Below, piece by piece: positions 10,398-20,900 of a DNA stretch of 29,263 nucleotides (position 1 is its first letter; the number at the start of each line of letters is the position of its first letter). The stretch is from Herpomyces periplanetae. Taxonomy: Eukaryota; Ascomycota; Laboulbeniomycetes; Herpomycetales; Herpomycetaceae. Under the pieces are notes generated by a model. That model did no database searches, was not told the origin of the DNA, and worked only from the letters and a program-made list of their open reading frames with translations. The stretch spans positions 1-29,263 of the forward strand of contig WMKJ01000135.1 in the NCBI GenBank assembly GCA_009733715.1, in the 5' to 3' direction. A program made the position numbers and the translations under genes.

Positions 10398-12176
10398 TCA
10401 CCATTCCCGGCCTACAAAATTAACCCATTGAGCGCGGCAATCCTCCTTCATCAGGGCAGCGTTGCCATCGGTAAACATACCAGGAATACAACCTGTACAA
10501 CGACCTGGGTCATTCGGGCAGTTGATGTAGGGTGCATGTTTATAGCCTATATCACGGAACCAGTGAATCGAAGATGCAGCGGTGGCTGTTGACCTTGCAA
10601 CTTGATTAAGCGACTTAACCGGGAACGATGCGTTTAAACTAGTAAATAGTGCGAGTGCGAGTGTATGAACCGGGGCATCACCCCATCGTTCATAGAAAAA
10701 CCCGCCTATACTATCCAAGTAATCAAAGTAAGCGGTGTAAAGTGGATCGCGCCAAATGCTCAGAGAAGCTATCTCAAAGTTACTCCAAAAGTGACAAGTG
10801 GAGTAGCCATTGGCAAGCTCATTATGTTCAGGGCGTATAAATGGTTGGAGAATCCACGCTAAAAGTCGATCCTGAGGTGATAGTGTACTGTAGGATATTT
10901 CAGATATGTTTGCTGTTACCGGATTTACGAATGATTGATTAGCGAAGCGATTTTCAAGAACGGAAATACGATTAAGCAAATCTTGAAAAACCGATGCAGG
11001 ATACGCAATTGATGAGGAATGAAGAGCAGGTGACATGGCTAAATCTGCTAGAAACCGTTTAGTTTCAGGCCACAAGGACGCGATACTTTCAGCTCCGTCG
11101 TATAAAGCGAGAGTGAAACCATAAAGTTTCTCATGATCACGCATCCATGCGAAAACATCATAGTCTATATTACAGTAAAAATGTACGTTCGGTTCTACAC
11201 GCCAGTAATAGTCGTAGCCATCGAGAGCTGGATGACGGTAAAAGTAGCCACTGTTCCAACGGCACATTTGATGATAGGATTCTCGAGACATATACTGAAC
11301 GGGTCTTGGTGTTAGCGATGCTCCCGATGCGCTAATATACGGTGGTTTAGGATAATCTTCGTAGTGTGGAATTGGCCATGATACTTGATCGTCCGAGTCA
11401 AAGTCGGAAGACGAAAAACTCCCACGAGTCGTTGAATCAAAAATATCGTATACATACGAGTCTCCTTCAAGCCGTGGAATGGGACGATGTCGCGAACTAG
11501 TAGATATCCAGGCAGAACGTCCAAGTTGCTGAATGGATGCCTGATACATATCGCGGGAGATCCAACCAGGAACGTCCCAATGTTGTGATGGTATAAGTTC
11601 CCATTGAACGGAAGCGTTGGTAGCAGCGCGGGTAGCACGTTTAAACTCAGTCGTGAAGGGTTCATCATTGAAGAAAATCCACGGATAATTAAATTTATGA
11701 TTCCAGGTTTTCTCAAGTTCTCGCATACTCTGAAGGATACCCGCCAACTCAGAGTTGCGGACTAGGACTATCAAGGTAGCGTTTAAACGTGCTGAAGTTT
11801 GGTTTAGCGGACTATAATCATTGAATTTCGAAGGCCTTTGAAAAGGAGGATCTGGTTCAGAGGTGTCTACCCACGTAACGAGCGTAAGCCTTACATAAAG
11901 TAGCCGTTAATTACCATGGATAGGTGTCCAGGTAACGTACAGATATTTTGTTAACTTACGCTGAAAGTTAGGATCTTCAGGCCATGAAATGGGAAAATTT
12001 CCCGTTAATTGCTCTTGTACAGCCGTGGAAATATTTGTTATCAAACTTGACAAGGGCCATTTTAGCCAAGCGCGCGGTAACAACCCTCGTATGGAAAATG
12101 GTGTGAAAGCACTGATAGTGTGAAATGGTATACTGAAGCATGTAAAATATGCATAGACAAGTTTATCGAAGCGCAT
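10398..12176 (-). CDS. Alpha-1,2-mannosyltransferase, GT15 (KRE2/MNT1/KTR) family
   Basis: Golgi type II enzyme adding mannose from GDP-mannose to O- and N-linked glycans of secreted and wall proteins. Exons on the minus strand: 12176-11960 and 11866-10398. The 93-nt intron (GTAAGT...GTAG) splits a codon; product 561 residues. An uncharged hydrophobic N-terminus (about residues 6-27) could be the signal anchor. Family blocks: NATLIVLVRNSEL, FNYPWIFFNDEPF, TEFKRAT, HWDVPGWI, CRWNSGYFYRHP, YDYYWRVEP (about 290-298), CNIDYDVFAWMRD, YGFTLALY, CHFWSNFEI (the Glu, about 437, is the proposed catalytic residue in Kre2) and RWGDAPVH. Two inserted stretches, about 187-266 (Ser/Asp-rich) and about 348-411, are longer than in typical members. 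Divergent from the gamma-tubulin complex gene. Confidence 0.93.
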
Positions 12177-12659
12177 AATGAAAATAAACTACCCAAATGT
12201 ACGTGAACGTTGGTAAGGTCAGCGAGAATGTACACGATTTCGGATTGTCTTTACACGTGTATACCCTAGCACACATTGAAAATCGGTTCAGATAGTGCAC
12301 GCACAAAATTTTTCCGTGTATGACACATGGTATTCAATTTATAAATACACTTATTTATTCGCTAGTTTTACTAAACTGACAAACATTTTCCTTATCACGC
12401 CATACTCAACTTGTGCACTTATTCACACACGGTCAGACCCATTGCGTGTTGGAGGATGTATGTGTGTACGTGTGTACGCGTACTTAACTTCACATACGCC
12501 TGTATCTACATTCTGTCATTCTCTCAGGTAGACGGATACTTGTTTATCGCGAAGTGAACCACATCAATTGGCGCATAAATCTCGTTAATTTATCCGTACT
12601 TATTTGCCGCGTCGTGCTACACCCCAGAGTTGAATATATATCATTCTCTTGACTAAATC
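12177..12659. promoter_or_regulatory. Divergent promoter, mannosyltransferase / gamma-tubulin complex gene
   Basis: 483 bases shared by two divergent genes. Contains the 10-bp palindrome TACACGTGTA at 12252-12261 (CACGTG core 12254-12259) and the 10-bp palindrome GTACGCGTAC at 12474-12483. The latter includes ACGCGT, the MluI cell-cycle box bound by MBF in yeasts. A GAATATATATC stretch at about 12633-12643 could act as TATA element for the plus-strand gene. Confidence 0.45.
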
Positions 12660-15600
12660 ATGACGCTATCCCGACAGAAGCTAATAACAGGGCAAGAATT
12701 ACCCATGAAAGAATTGCGTTTGATAGCCAATCTTTTGTGTGAAAGTCTTGTTAAATCATGGTGGGCTGTAGGAGAAATGGACGCAGATGAGCGCGTTTTA
12801 TCACAACTGAACAAACGATTAACCCAGGCCAGGCAACGTTTTTCCAGTGCACTATTTCCCACGGCTGTGAACGGTAGTCTAATGGCAAATGGGCATTCTA
12901 AGTGTACACCTACAACTACTACAACCCCTCCACCCACGCCTACGCCTGTTTTCGCTGCATCATCATCATCAGAATCATTTAATCCATCGTCATCGTCTTT
13001 CGCTCATTCGTCGCCCGAACTCGCCGCGCGACTTCTCGGACTTTCGGATAAACTCTACATCCGCAATCGGGAGGGTTTGGCCCGTAGTTTATCCGAAAAA
13101 GTTCTGCTTATTAAGTCGTTTTCGCTTAAATTCGAGCGTGAAATTCTCGCTTTTCTTGTTGATCTTTCTTACGATCCAGTTTCTTCTCACTTTAATCTTA
13201 CCGAATCTTTCCATTCTTCTGGAAGTTTATCTTGCCTTAAGGATTATCAATTGCGCATATGGGATTCTTGTATTACCTCTGTCAAGGAAACCTCATCCTC
13301 TCATGAAATTTGGCTTGATATTGATTATACTCAATTATCCGATGATGATACTTCGCTAACGTCTCTTCAAGATGATAGTGATACTCAGAACAATAATTCC
13401 AAGTCAAAACTTGCTCCAAACTTGAAATTGGATATAACTGTTTCTTCTACTTCATCATTCGATTGTACCACCTTTCCCGTCAATCATCAAAACTACCCGT
13501 CAAGTCAGCTTACCTATCCTCACCAACGCTTCACTCCCTTAATTGTCTCTACTCTTCCAATTTATCAATATGTGGCTAATTTACGTCAATGCTTCCCGTT
13601 TAGCTTGGATCTTTACTCTGGTGATTTAGTGTGTTCAAACTTTAACAAGCTTAATATTTCTGACACCTCTTCATCAAACACTGTTGCTTCGCGTTTTATT
13701 ACTCTCAATTCTACCAATTTTACCGTTATCGATGAATGGATACTATGTCGTGAACTATTTGCTATCCTACGCGGTTCCTTACGTACCCGTTTCTTCTCCC
13801 TTCAGCATTCTTCTACCTCCAAGTCACCCTATACATTTTTACCCTTGGATAAAATTACCTTGCTTAACGTTCATCCGTCAACATGCTATCATATATTATC
13901 CTACTTGGGGAAAATTGCTGCTTCTCTATCTCGTTTGCGCCTGTGGTGTTGGGGGCAATGCTCGTGTGATGAATGCCTGGGACGTATTCTTGATCTCCTA
14001 CCTAACGCACACTCCAAATTTCTGTCTATGCCTAGTTCTGATGAATTACATGATTCTGCTATACCATTTGTCCAAGCCTTTCGCGCCCAAGTCTGGTCTT
14101 GCCTACACGCCTTTGATGCATGCCTTAACCTTATCGATGCAGAATTAATCGTTTCAACGACTCCGGCTTCCTCCAATTATTACTTAGGCGGGTGTGTAGC
14201 AAGTCTACTTAATATCAAATATATTGTGGAACAACGTGCTGCTGGCGTTCTTGCTCTACAAGATTTTGTGGAGTCTCAATGGAATACATTAGCATGTCAG
14301 ATTGTGCCTTCGTCACCACATGTACCATGCGACATGTCTATTCTCCACTTCAAGTTCCTGGATGCCTTGTACGACCGATTGTGTACTGCACAGTTTGATG
14401 TAAATCCTTCTGTATTTGCTTGCTTGCTCACTTGTTTCCTTGCCGGATTACGCGCTTATTTGCGACTAGTTTGGCACTGGATTGCGCGCGGTGAACTTAT
14501 CGAAGAATCAAAACTAACCTCTACATCTGTTGATCCGGAGTTTTTCATTCATCGATCTCCCAATATTGCTACGCATACTGCATCCTCTACTAATTTGGCT
14601 ACCCTTTGGCACGATCATTTCATCGTTCGTCGCGTTGATAATAAAGTGCAAAATTCACCACCGTTGGCTCCCCGATTTCTGCACTCTTTAATTGACCATA
14701 TCCTCGATTCGGGAAAAATTGTCGTTTTTCTCAGGCTTATGAAATTAATTGACCTTGATAGTGAAGATCAACTTTACACCGATTCTAACGTCTACCGCAT
14801 GTTATGCCCTCAATATTTTTTATCTGGCCTTGGTGATACTGAATCTGATCCACAATTCATGGTCACATCTCCTCACAGTACGGTATATTGTTTTGACGAT
14901 CGATTAAACGATGCATTAGCACATTGGCTTGATCAGGATATCATTGTACAACGGGAGGCTCGACTTCTTAGAACGTTGGTTGGAACTTCTGATCCCTTGG
15001 AGTCACGTGCTTTAGACACCATTCGTTCAGTTCTCGATGCTTGCTTTGCCGTTTACTTGGGGGTTGAGTCGCTGGATGCGGCTGATTCGCTGTACACATT
15101 CTCCGAATCACTCTTAGGTCTTCGAAATCCTTGGAAGCTTAATATTGAAACAGAATCTCTACGCTCTGGACTTACAGAATCATTTATACGGGTGTTTTGG
15201 TTCGGCAGGGGCAATGTTAGACGAGTCTTTATGCGACGACTAGTACAGATTACTTTTGGTGCATTAACCCAAGTCAAAACTGGTAATATTGACATTGAGG
15301 TTTCGCCTATTAATTCCCTGAGTAGTTTAACTTTAAATTCGCCAATTGTTGAACTTTTCTCAAGTCTTCACATTAATTATGAAGTTTCATGGACGATCGC
15401 CAATTTCATCACTCCAAGTGATATGGCTATTGTGAAAGGAGTTTATACTCTTCGATTTGTCGCCCACATTCTCATTAGACAGCTTAGCAGTATCCGCCTT
15501 CATTGTCGGATAAGTTCTTCTTATCTGAATAATTCAAATTTGGTCACGTCGGGTGGCGCCGAACCTTTTACCCAATTATTTACAAATCTTGCTGCAAATG

Positions 15601-16232
15601 AATCCTCACCCGTTTCTACAAAATGCTATTTACCGTGCGCTCAACTATATTTGTTGCGCTTTCACTTTATAACATTTATTAACTGCTTATCTACTTATTT
15701 TGCCGTTAATATAATAAACGTTGCTGTTCATCAGTTAAATGGAAGTATCCAGCGCGTTTCAGAGATTAATCATATATTTTCGGTAATCGGTTGGTTTACG
15801 CGAAGACTTTCATTCGGGTGCTTTTTCTCAATTGATGAATCGGCAAGTCTTAAATCATCGTTTCGTAACCGTCACAACACTGACATGATAGAAAAATGTC
15901 GTTTAATCGGCGCAAAAATTTGGGAATTATTTCATTTGGCCGGATTAGTTGGTCAATTGCTAAAAATTCATGATAATCAGGGTTGTCGGTTTATTGTTCA
16001 GACATGCGAATTCACAAATCAGTTATTATACGTACAACAACAATTCCGCCATTTAATTTTGTCCCTGATTGGTTTACTCGATTTTAGAAGTAAACGTGGA
16101 GATAACATGTCTCACGCCAACCTAGAATCCGGTAAAAGTTTTACACACGATCCCGAATATGACGATATTCTTCACCACTGGCAAACCCTGGGTGAACGAT
16201 TACAGTGGACGTTTTCGGACCTATTCCACTAA
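12660..16232 (+). CDS. Gamma-tubulin complex component (Spc97/Spc98 family, GCP5/6-like)
   Basis: Microtubule-nucleation scaffold protein of the gamma-tubulin ring complex. Single 1190-residue frame from ATG 12660, no intron needed. Residues about 70-125 are a Ser/Thr/Pro-rich linker. The GRIP1 signature is seen at about 598-690: LRAYLRLVWHWIARGEL, EFFI, WHDHFIVRRV, APRFLHSLIDHILDSGK. The GRIP2 half, which contacts gamma-tubulin in the family, begins near 904 with INYEVSWTIANFITPSD and continues through the LYLLRFHFITFINCLSTYF segment and SFGCFFSID. A long N-terminal half ahead of GRIP1 points to GCP5 or GCP6 rather than the shorter GCP4, or the core GCP2/3; this subtype call is inference. 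Divergent from the mannosyltransferase; its promoter has an ACGCGT box. Confidence 0.82.
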   Translation: MTLSRQKLITGQELPMKELRLIANLLCESLVKSWWAVGEMDADERVLSQLNKRLTQARQRFSSALFPTAVNGSLMANGHSKCTPTTTTTPPPTPTPVFAASSSSESFNPSSSSFAHSSPELAARLLGLSDKLYIRNREGLARSLSEKVLLIKSFSLKFEREILAFLVDLSYDPVSSHFNLTESFHSSGSLSCLKDYQLRIWDSCITSVKETSSSHEIWLDIDYTQLSDDDTSLTSLQDDSDTQNNNSKSKLAPNLKLDITVSSTSSFDCTTFPVNHQNYPSSQLTYPHQRFTPLIVSTLPIYQYVANLRQCFPFSLDLYSGDLVCSNFNKLNISDTSSSNTVASRFITLNSTNFTVIDEWILCRELFAILRGSLRTRFFSLQHSSTSKSPYTFLPLDKITLLNVHPSTCYHILSYLGKIAASLSRLRLWCWGQCSCDECLGRILDLLPNAHSKFLSMPSSDELHDSAIPFVQAFRAQVWSCLHAFDACLNLIDAELIVSTTPASSNYYLGGCVASLLNIKYIVEQRAAGVLALQDFVESQWNTLACQIVPSSPHVPCDMSILHFKFLDALYDRLCTAQFDVNPSVFACLLTCFLAGLRAYLRLVWHWIARGELIEESKLTSTSVDPEFFIHRSPNIATHTASSTNLATLWHDHFIVRRVDNKVQNSPPLAPRFLHSLIDHILDSGKIVVFLRLMKLIDLDSEDQLYTDSNVYRMLCPQYFLSGLGDTESDPQFMVTSPHSTVYCFDDRLNDALAHWLDQDIIVQREARLLRTLVGTSDPLESRALDTIRSVLDACFAVYLGVESLDAADSLYTFSESLLGLRNPWKLNIETESLRSGLTESFIRVFWFGRGNVRRVFMRRLVQITFGALTQVKTGNIDIEVSPINSLSSLTLNSPIVELFSSLHINYEVSWTIANFITPSDMAIVKGVYTLRFVAHILIRQLSSIRLHCRISSSYLNNSNLVTSGGAEPFTQLFTNLAANESSPVSTKCYLPCAQLYLLRFHFITFINCLSTYFAVNIINVAVHQLNGSIQRVSEINHIFSVIGWFTRRLSFGCFFSIDESASLKSSFRNRHNTDMIEKCRLIGAKIWELFHLAGLVGQLLKIHDNQGCRFIVQTCEFTNQLLYVQQQFRHLILSLIGLLDFRSKRGDNMSHANLESGKSFTHDPEYDDILHHWQTLGERLQWTFSDLFH

Positions 16233-16346
16233 CTGATTATCATTTTATCTGTATTATAGTTTACATTCAATTTTAAATTCATCTCCATTAAACTTTCCTT
16301 CTAAAACTCTTTGTGCCTAACACCATTACGCTCATCTGCGCCACAA

Positions 16347-16352
16347 CACGTG
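16347..16352 (+). promoter_or_regulatory. CACGTG site upstream of Spc3
   Basis: E-box palindrome about 180 bases before the Spc3 ATG, in a 297-base gap with no gene. The same gap has four GAAA repeats near 16475-16490. Confidence 0.45.
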
Positions 16353-16529
16353 CCAAAATAAACATTCCGTGTGGCGCGGAAAAAAGATATGGTATGGAAC
16401 TGAGAGGAATTCTGGTGATAGTGTTGTGGAGAGTTTGGCGTATTGCAAGGCAAACATTGAATTAGCCAAACGAAAGAAAGAAAGAAATTTGGGCCAATAT
16501 TACAGCTTCTTACGGCTAGTAAGGTGAAT

Positions 16530-17246
16530 ATGCATACTATTATTTCTCGTGCACAAAATGTGTTCGGGTTTGCTACCACAGTAGCAACGTTTGTGGCAAT
16601 ATTTATTGCAATGTCGACAGTTATATTTCCTCAGCATCCTGCAGCTACTCTTAACGTTCGGGATGTCCAAGTTACGCATGGACGACCGAATTTTTACTCT
16701 CGCACACTTGAGGATTACGCTATTATACGCTTTGATTTGGACGTGGATATATCAAGTTTATTCAATTGGAATACGAAACAAGTATTTGTCTACGTTGCGG
16801 CCGTGTTTTCTTCGGAGTATGAAGCAAATCATACATCTCAAATAATAATTTGGGACGCGATAATCCCTTCAAAATTACAGCCTAAACACGAAAACCAGTG
16901 GTTTCCACCCACCGTTAATTCAAAATCGTACATTACGCCTGTACGCGTTAAACCCCGTGGATATTCACCCGGCATATTCCGATTACGAAATCAAGCACCT
17001 AAATATTTTGTTACCGATATATCACGCAAACTTTCAGGTCTCGATAACGTTAAACTTATCTTCGGCTGGAGCGTTCAACCTTGGGTAGGCTTTATCCTTA
17101 ATACCCAACGATGCGATTTCTTGCATTGGAAAGGCCTGAAAGGCGGAATTTCTGATCCCTTTAAATTTCCACCCGCTACAAAACGCCCACTTAGTCGTTA
17201 TAACCTTGCTAAGGGTACCGAGGCTAATCGAATCGCCGGTTTCTAA
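16530..17246 (+). CDS. SPC3: Signal peptidase complex subunit 3 (SPC22/23)
   Basis: ER-membrane subunit of the signal peptidase complex; essential for the complex in yeast and thought to help position the lumenal catalytic domain. ATG 16530 gives 238 residues; the frame upstream has only a GTG. A single transmembrane segment lies at about 11-32 with a lumenal C-terminus, the family topology. Family blocks: the TRAQN-like N-terminus (SRAQNVFGFATTVATF), YAIIRFDLDVDISSLFNWNTKQVFVYV, the NHTS glycosylation site, QIIIWDAII and FGWSVQPWVGFIL. The protein is about 50 residues longer than yeast or human (roughly 180), mainly from a 42-residue tail after the conserved WSVQPWVGFIL block and an insert ahead of it. 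Single exon. Confidence 0.93.
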   Translation: MHTIISRAQNVFGFATTVATFVAIFIAMSTVIFPQHPAATLNVRDVQVTHGRPNFYSRTLEDYAIIRFDLDVDISSLFNWNTKQVFVYVAAVFSSEYEANHTSQIIIWDAIIPSKLQPKHENQWFPPTVNSKSYITPVRVKPRGYSPGIFRLRNQAPKYFVTDISRKLSGLDNVKLIFGWSVQPWVGFILNTQRCDFLHWKGLKGGISDPFKFPPATKRPLSRYNLAKGTEANRIAGF

Positions 17247-17935
17247 ATGAATTCACTGTCCAAAACCTCCCCGTATCTTATCCCATGTACTTCCAAACCT
17301 TAATGTTCCCCATGTGCTTAGTTAATCACCTCGCATTCACGTGGCTACTCTAATTTCTATGTCTGTTATATTTTGATTATTCAGCTCGCTCAGATAAAAT
17401 AATGCTTCGCCCCGTTTCCCTCACTAACTTCTGCCCTGACTAATTCATCTCCCCGTGTCACCCCCGTGGGACCAATTGTTTACCCGGGTTTTACTTTCAT
17501 CACGTGATAAATTCTTGCTCGAGGTAATGTGAATCGCTTCGCATTGAAGTGTAACTATCATCAGTGTCTTTGGACAAACCTTTCCTTTAGTCTGTCTTAC
17601 TTTACCTGAGATTTTAACATTCAGCTATTTTTAACCTATTTACTTGACGATTTATCGGTCAAGTTAATTATCGCCTAGGATTATTTTTAACGCGTCAAGT
17701 TAGTTAACCCAAAGTTAACTAACTCTACATATTTTTACTTCCGACACACTTCATTATCATTATCCTCTCCGTAATTGTACCTCACACACATTTTTCTTAA
17801 TTGCAAGATTGGGGTACGCGTATATATTAACGTAATGTGAGTTAAGCATTAATGCAGTTCACAATTTAAAATACGCGATAAATAAAGTTAGCTTACAGGG
17901 TGGCTAGTGTACATCAATTCTAACGTTTACGTTTA
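17247..17935. promoter_or_regulatory. Upstream region of insulysin with CACGTG sites and inverted repeats
   Basis: No gene seen in 689 bases. Contains CACGTG at 17338-17343, the 10-bp palindrome ATCACGTGAT at 17499-17508 and ACGCGT at 17690-17695 and 17816-17821. A TATA-like CGTATATATTAACG starts at about 17819, roughly 110 bases before the ATG. Inverted repeats at 17644-17724 are listed separately. Confidence 0.5.
17644..17724. repeat. Cluster of inverted and direct repeats
   Basis: A perfect 11-bp inverted repeat (AGTTAGTTAAC at 17698-17708, GTTAACTAACT at 17714-17724, spacer CCAAA). It is preceded by a 6-bp inverted repeat CTTGAC/GTCAAG (17644-17649, 17656-17661) and a direct repeat of GTCAAGTTA at about 17656-17664 and 17695-17703. 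Position 210-290 bases before the insulysin ATG suggests protein binding sites. Confidence 0.8.
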
Positions 17936-20900
17936 ATGATCCAATTGATCAATACCCTTTCACGGGTTTTTTATTTGCGCGCCTACCGACCCCGACTACG
18001 CGATTTAACTTACTTACACGCTAGAAAGTATTCAGTCAAATCAGTGGCTAGAATGTCCGGTTTCACGTTAATTCCAAATGAATTGCAAAAACCCGATTTG
18101 GATGATCGTAACTATCGATTTATCCGACTTCAGAATAACTTGGAAGCCTTGCTTATTTCGGATGCATCTACAGACCGTTCTAGCGCAGCGTTAGCCGTTG
18201 GTGTAGGCAGTTTTTCCGATTCAAAGGATATGCCAGGCTTAGCACATGCTGTAGAACATGCTTTATTCATGGGCACGAAAAAATTTCCCCAGGAAAATGA
18301 TTACGATTCCTACTTGTGCAATCATGGTGGTGCAAGTAATGCTTATACAGATTCAAATGCTACCGTTTTCTACTTTGAGCTGGCAGCTACTGTAAAAGGA
18401 CAATCGGTTGGCATGAGTGATGAGTCTTCGACTTCTGATGCCTCTTCCTCTGAATCAGAATCACCCTCTTCTCCTTCACAACATTCCTCAATCCCCGGTT
18501 CTACTACCAACTCAACAAGCGTGCATTCTGCTAGCGCAATCAATGAAACTAGCGCAACGGAAACTTCGGCCTTATACGGTGCCCTTGACCGATTCGCACA
18601 ATTTTTCATTGCACCACTATTCTCAAAGAATTCACTAGATCGTGAACTACGCGCTGTCGATTCTGAAAATAAGGGTAACTTGCAAGACGATTATTGGCGG
18701 TTAGATCAGTTAAATAGAAGCTTGTCCACGGAATCTCACCCATTCAGTAATTTTAGCACAGGAAACTACAAGACTTTGCATGACGATCCAATCTCCAATG
18801 GCATTAATATTCGAGATCGATTTATCGAATTTTATAATAAATATTACTCGGCTAATCTCATGAAATTGGTAGTATTGGGTCGTGAACCTCTTGATACACT
18901 TCAAGACTGGGTGGTGAAGTTGTTCTCACCTGTTAAGAATAAAGATTTGAAGCCAAATAGATGGGATATGTCCCCTTACTCACCGGAGAACGTTCCCACA
19001 GTTGTTTACGCTAAACCTGTTTTTGATCAACGTTCGGTGGAAATATTTTTTCCCTACCCTGATCAATCGGAAATTTATCAAGAGTATCCTGCTCAGTATA
19101 TAAGCCATCTAATTGGGCACGAAGGACCCGGTAGTATTTTAGTGTACCTACGGAATGCCGGATGGGCCGAAGGGTTGGGCGTTGACTTTGAAGATTCAGC
19201 ACCGGGTTCGGCCATGTTTCGCATACAAGTTAAACTTACGGAGGAAGGACTTAGTAATTATGAAGAAGTTCTTGAAATTATTTTTCAGTACATTGCCATG
19301 TTAAAGGATGAGACACCACAAAAATGGTTTAATGATGAAATTAATCAAATGTCAGGTTTTAACTTTCGATTTTCGGAAAAGCGGAGTGCATCTAAAACAA
19401 CGCGAACTCTTTGCGCTATGATGCATAAACCTTTCAAACGAGAGCATTTATTGAGTCATGCATGTATGGAACGCAGTTTTAATCCCAAAGTCATTATGGA
19501 GTCACTAAAATGTTTAAGGCCTGGTCAATCGCGAGTAATGATTGTTAGCCGAAAGTTTCCTGGGGATTGGAATGAGAAGGAAAAGTGGTACGGTACTGAG
19601 TATCGTTATGAGAAGATGAAGCCGGCTTTACTGGAAAAGTTAACGAAAGCAGTTCAATCCAAACGAGAAGATAGACCTAAAGAACTTCATTTACCCATGG
19701 TTAACGAATTTATTCCGGCAAATCTAATGGTAAATAAAAGGCCCGTTACGATACCACGGGATACACCTAGATTACTGCGAAATGATTCTAAACTTCGCGT
19801 TTGGCATAAACGAGATGATCAATTCTGGGTACCTCGGGCTTTTGTTCACATGTGTATAAGGTCACCATTGGGGCAAGCGACACCTCGGATTGTTTCTATA
19901 CAAAAGCTGTACGCTGGACTTGTGATGGAGGAATTGAAAGAGTACGCTTATGCGGCCGAGATAGCTGGATTAGAATTTCAATTAAATGCTGCCCAACTTG
20001 GGTTTGAAGTTGTGATGCAAGGTTACAATGATAAGATGCCGGTGCTGTTAGAACGTGGGTTGGAATGTATGCGGAATCTTGAAATTAAGCGTAATATGTT
20101 CGATATAGTGAAGGATAAAGTACTTCGAGCATACCAAAATTTTTTCCTTATGACGCCGTATGAGCAAATTGATCAATATATGCAAAGTCTTATTATTGAA
20201 AAGCAATGGAGCATTGAAGAAGTTCTCGGGGAACTTGAGACCGTTACACCAGAAGAAGTTGCGCAGATGTATCCTAGTATACTGAAACAAAGCAATGTTG
20301 AAATGTGTGCGATTGGTAACGTGGGAGAAAAAGAAGTCGAAGATATGTCACGGATTGTGGAAACATCATTGAAATTTCAATCTTACCCCAGTTCACAGTG
20401 GGGCTTACGGCGGTCATTTCTAATTCCTCGGGGTAGTAATTACGCTTTTGATCAATTACACCAGGATCCGGATAATTTGAACAACTGTATTGAATATATG
20501 CTACACATAACCAGTCATCTTAACCGAAATATCAGGGCTAAGGCTGCCTTGTTCGCGCGAATGGTTTATGAGCCGATTTTCAACCAATTGCGAACCAAAG
20601 AACAATTAGGCTATATAGTGACAAGTGCAAGTCTTAATATTGATGATATGGTAGCATTTATCATAGTTGTACAGAGTGAGCGGAATGTTGAATATCTTGA
20701 AGAGCGGATTGAAGAATTTCTTGTTAAATTTGAAGATACTCTTAAAAGTATGAGTATTGAACAATTTGAAAAGTACAAATTGAGTGTGAGAAGTGAACAA
20801 CTGGAGAAATTGAAGAATTTAAATGAGGAAGCCCTTCGATTTTGGAGGCATATCATGTCGGAGCGATATGATTTTACGGCGCATCAATCGCTAGTGGAAA

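Noticed and set aside
17644-17724. Inverted repeats as ends of a small DNA transposon
   Set aside because: Arms are 11 bp with only 5 bases between, no interior and no target duplication seen.
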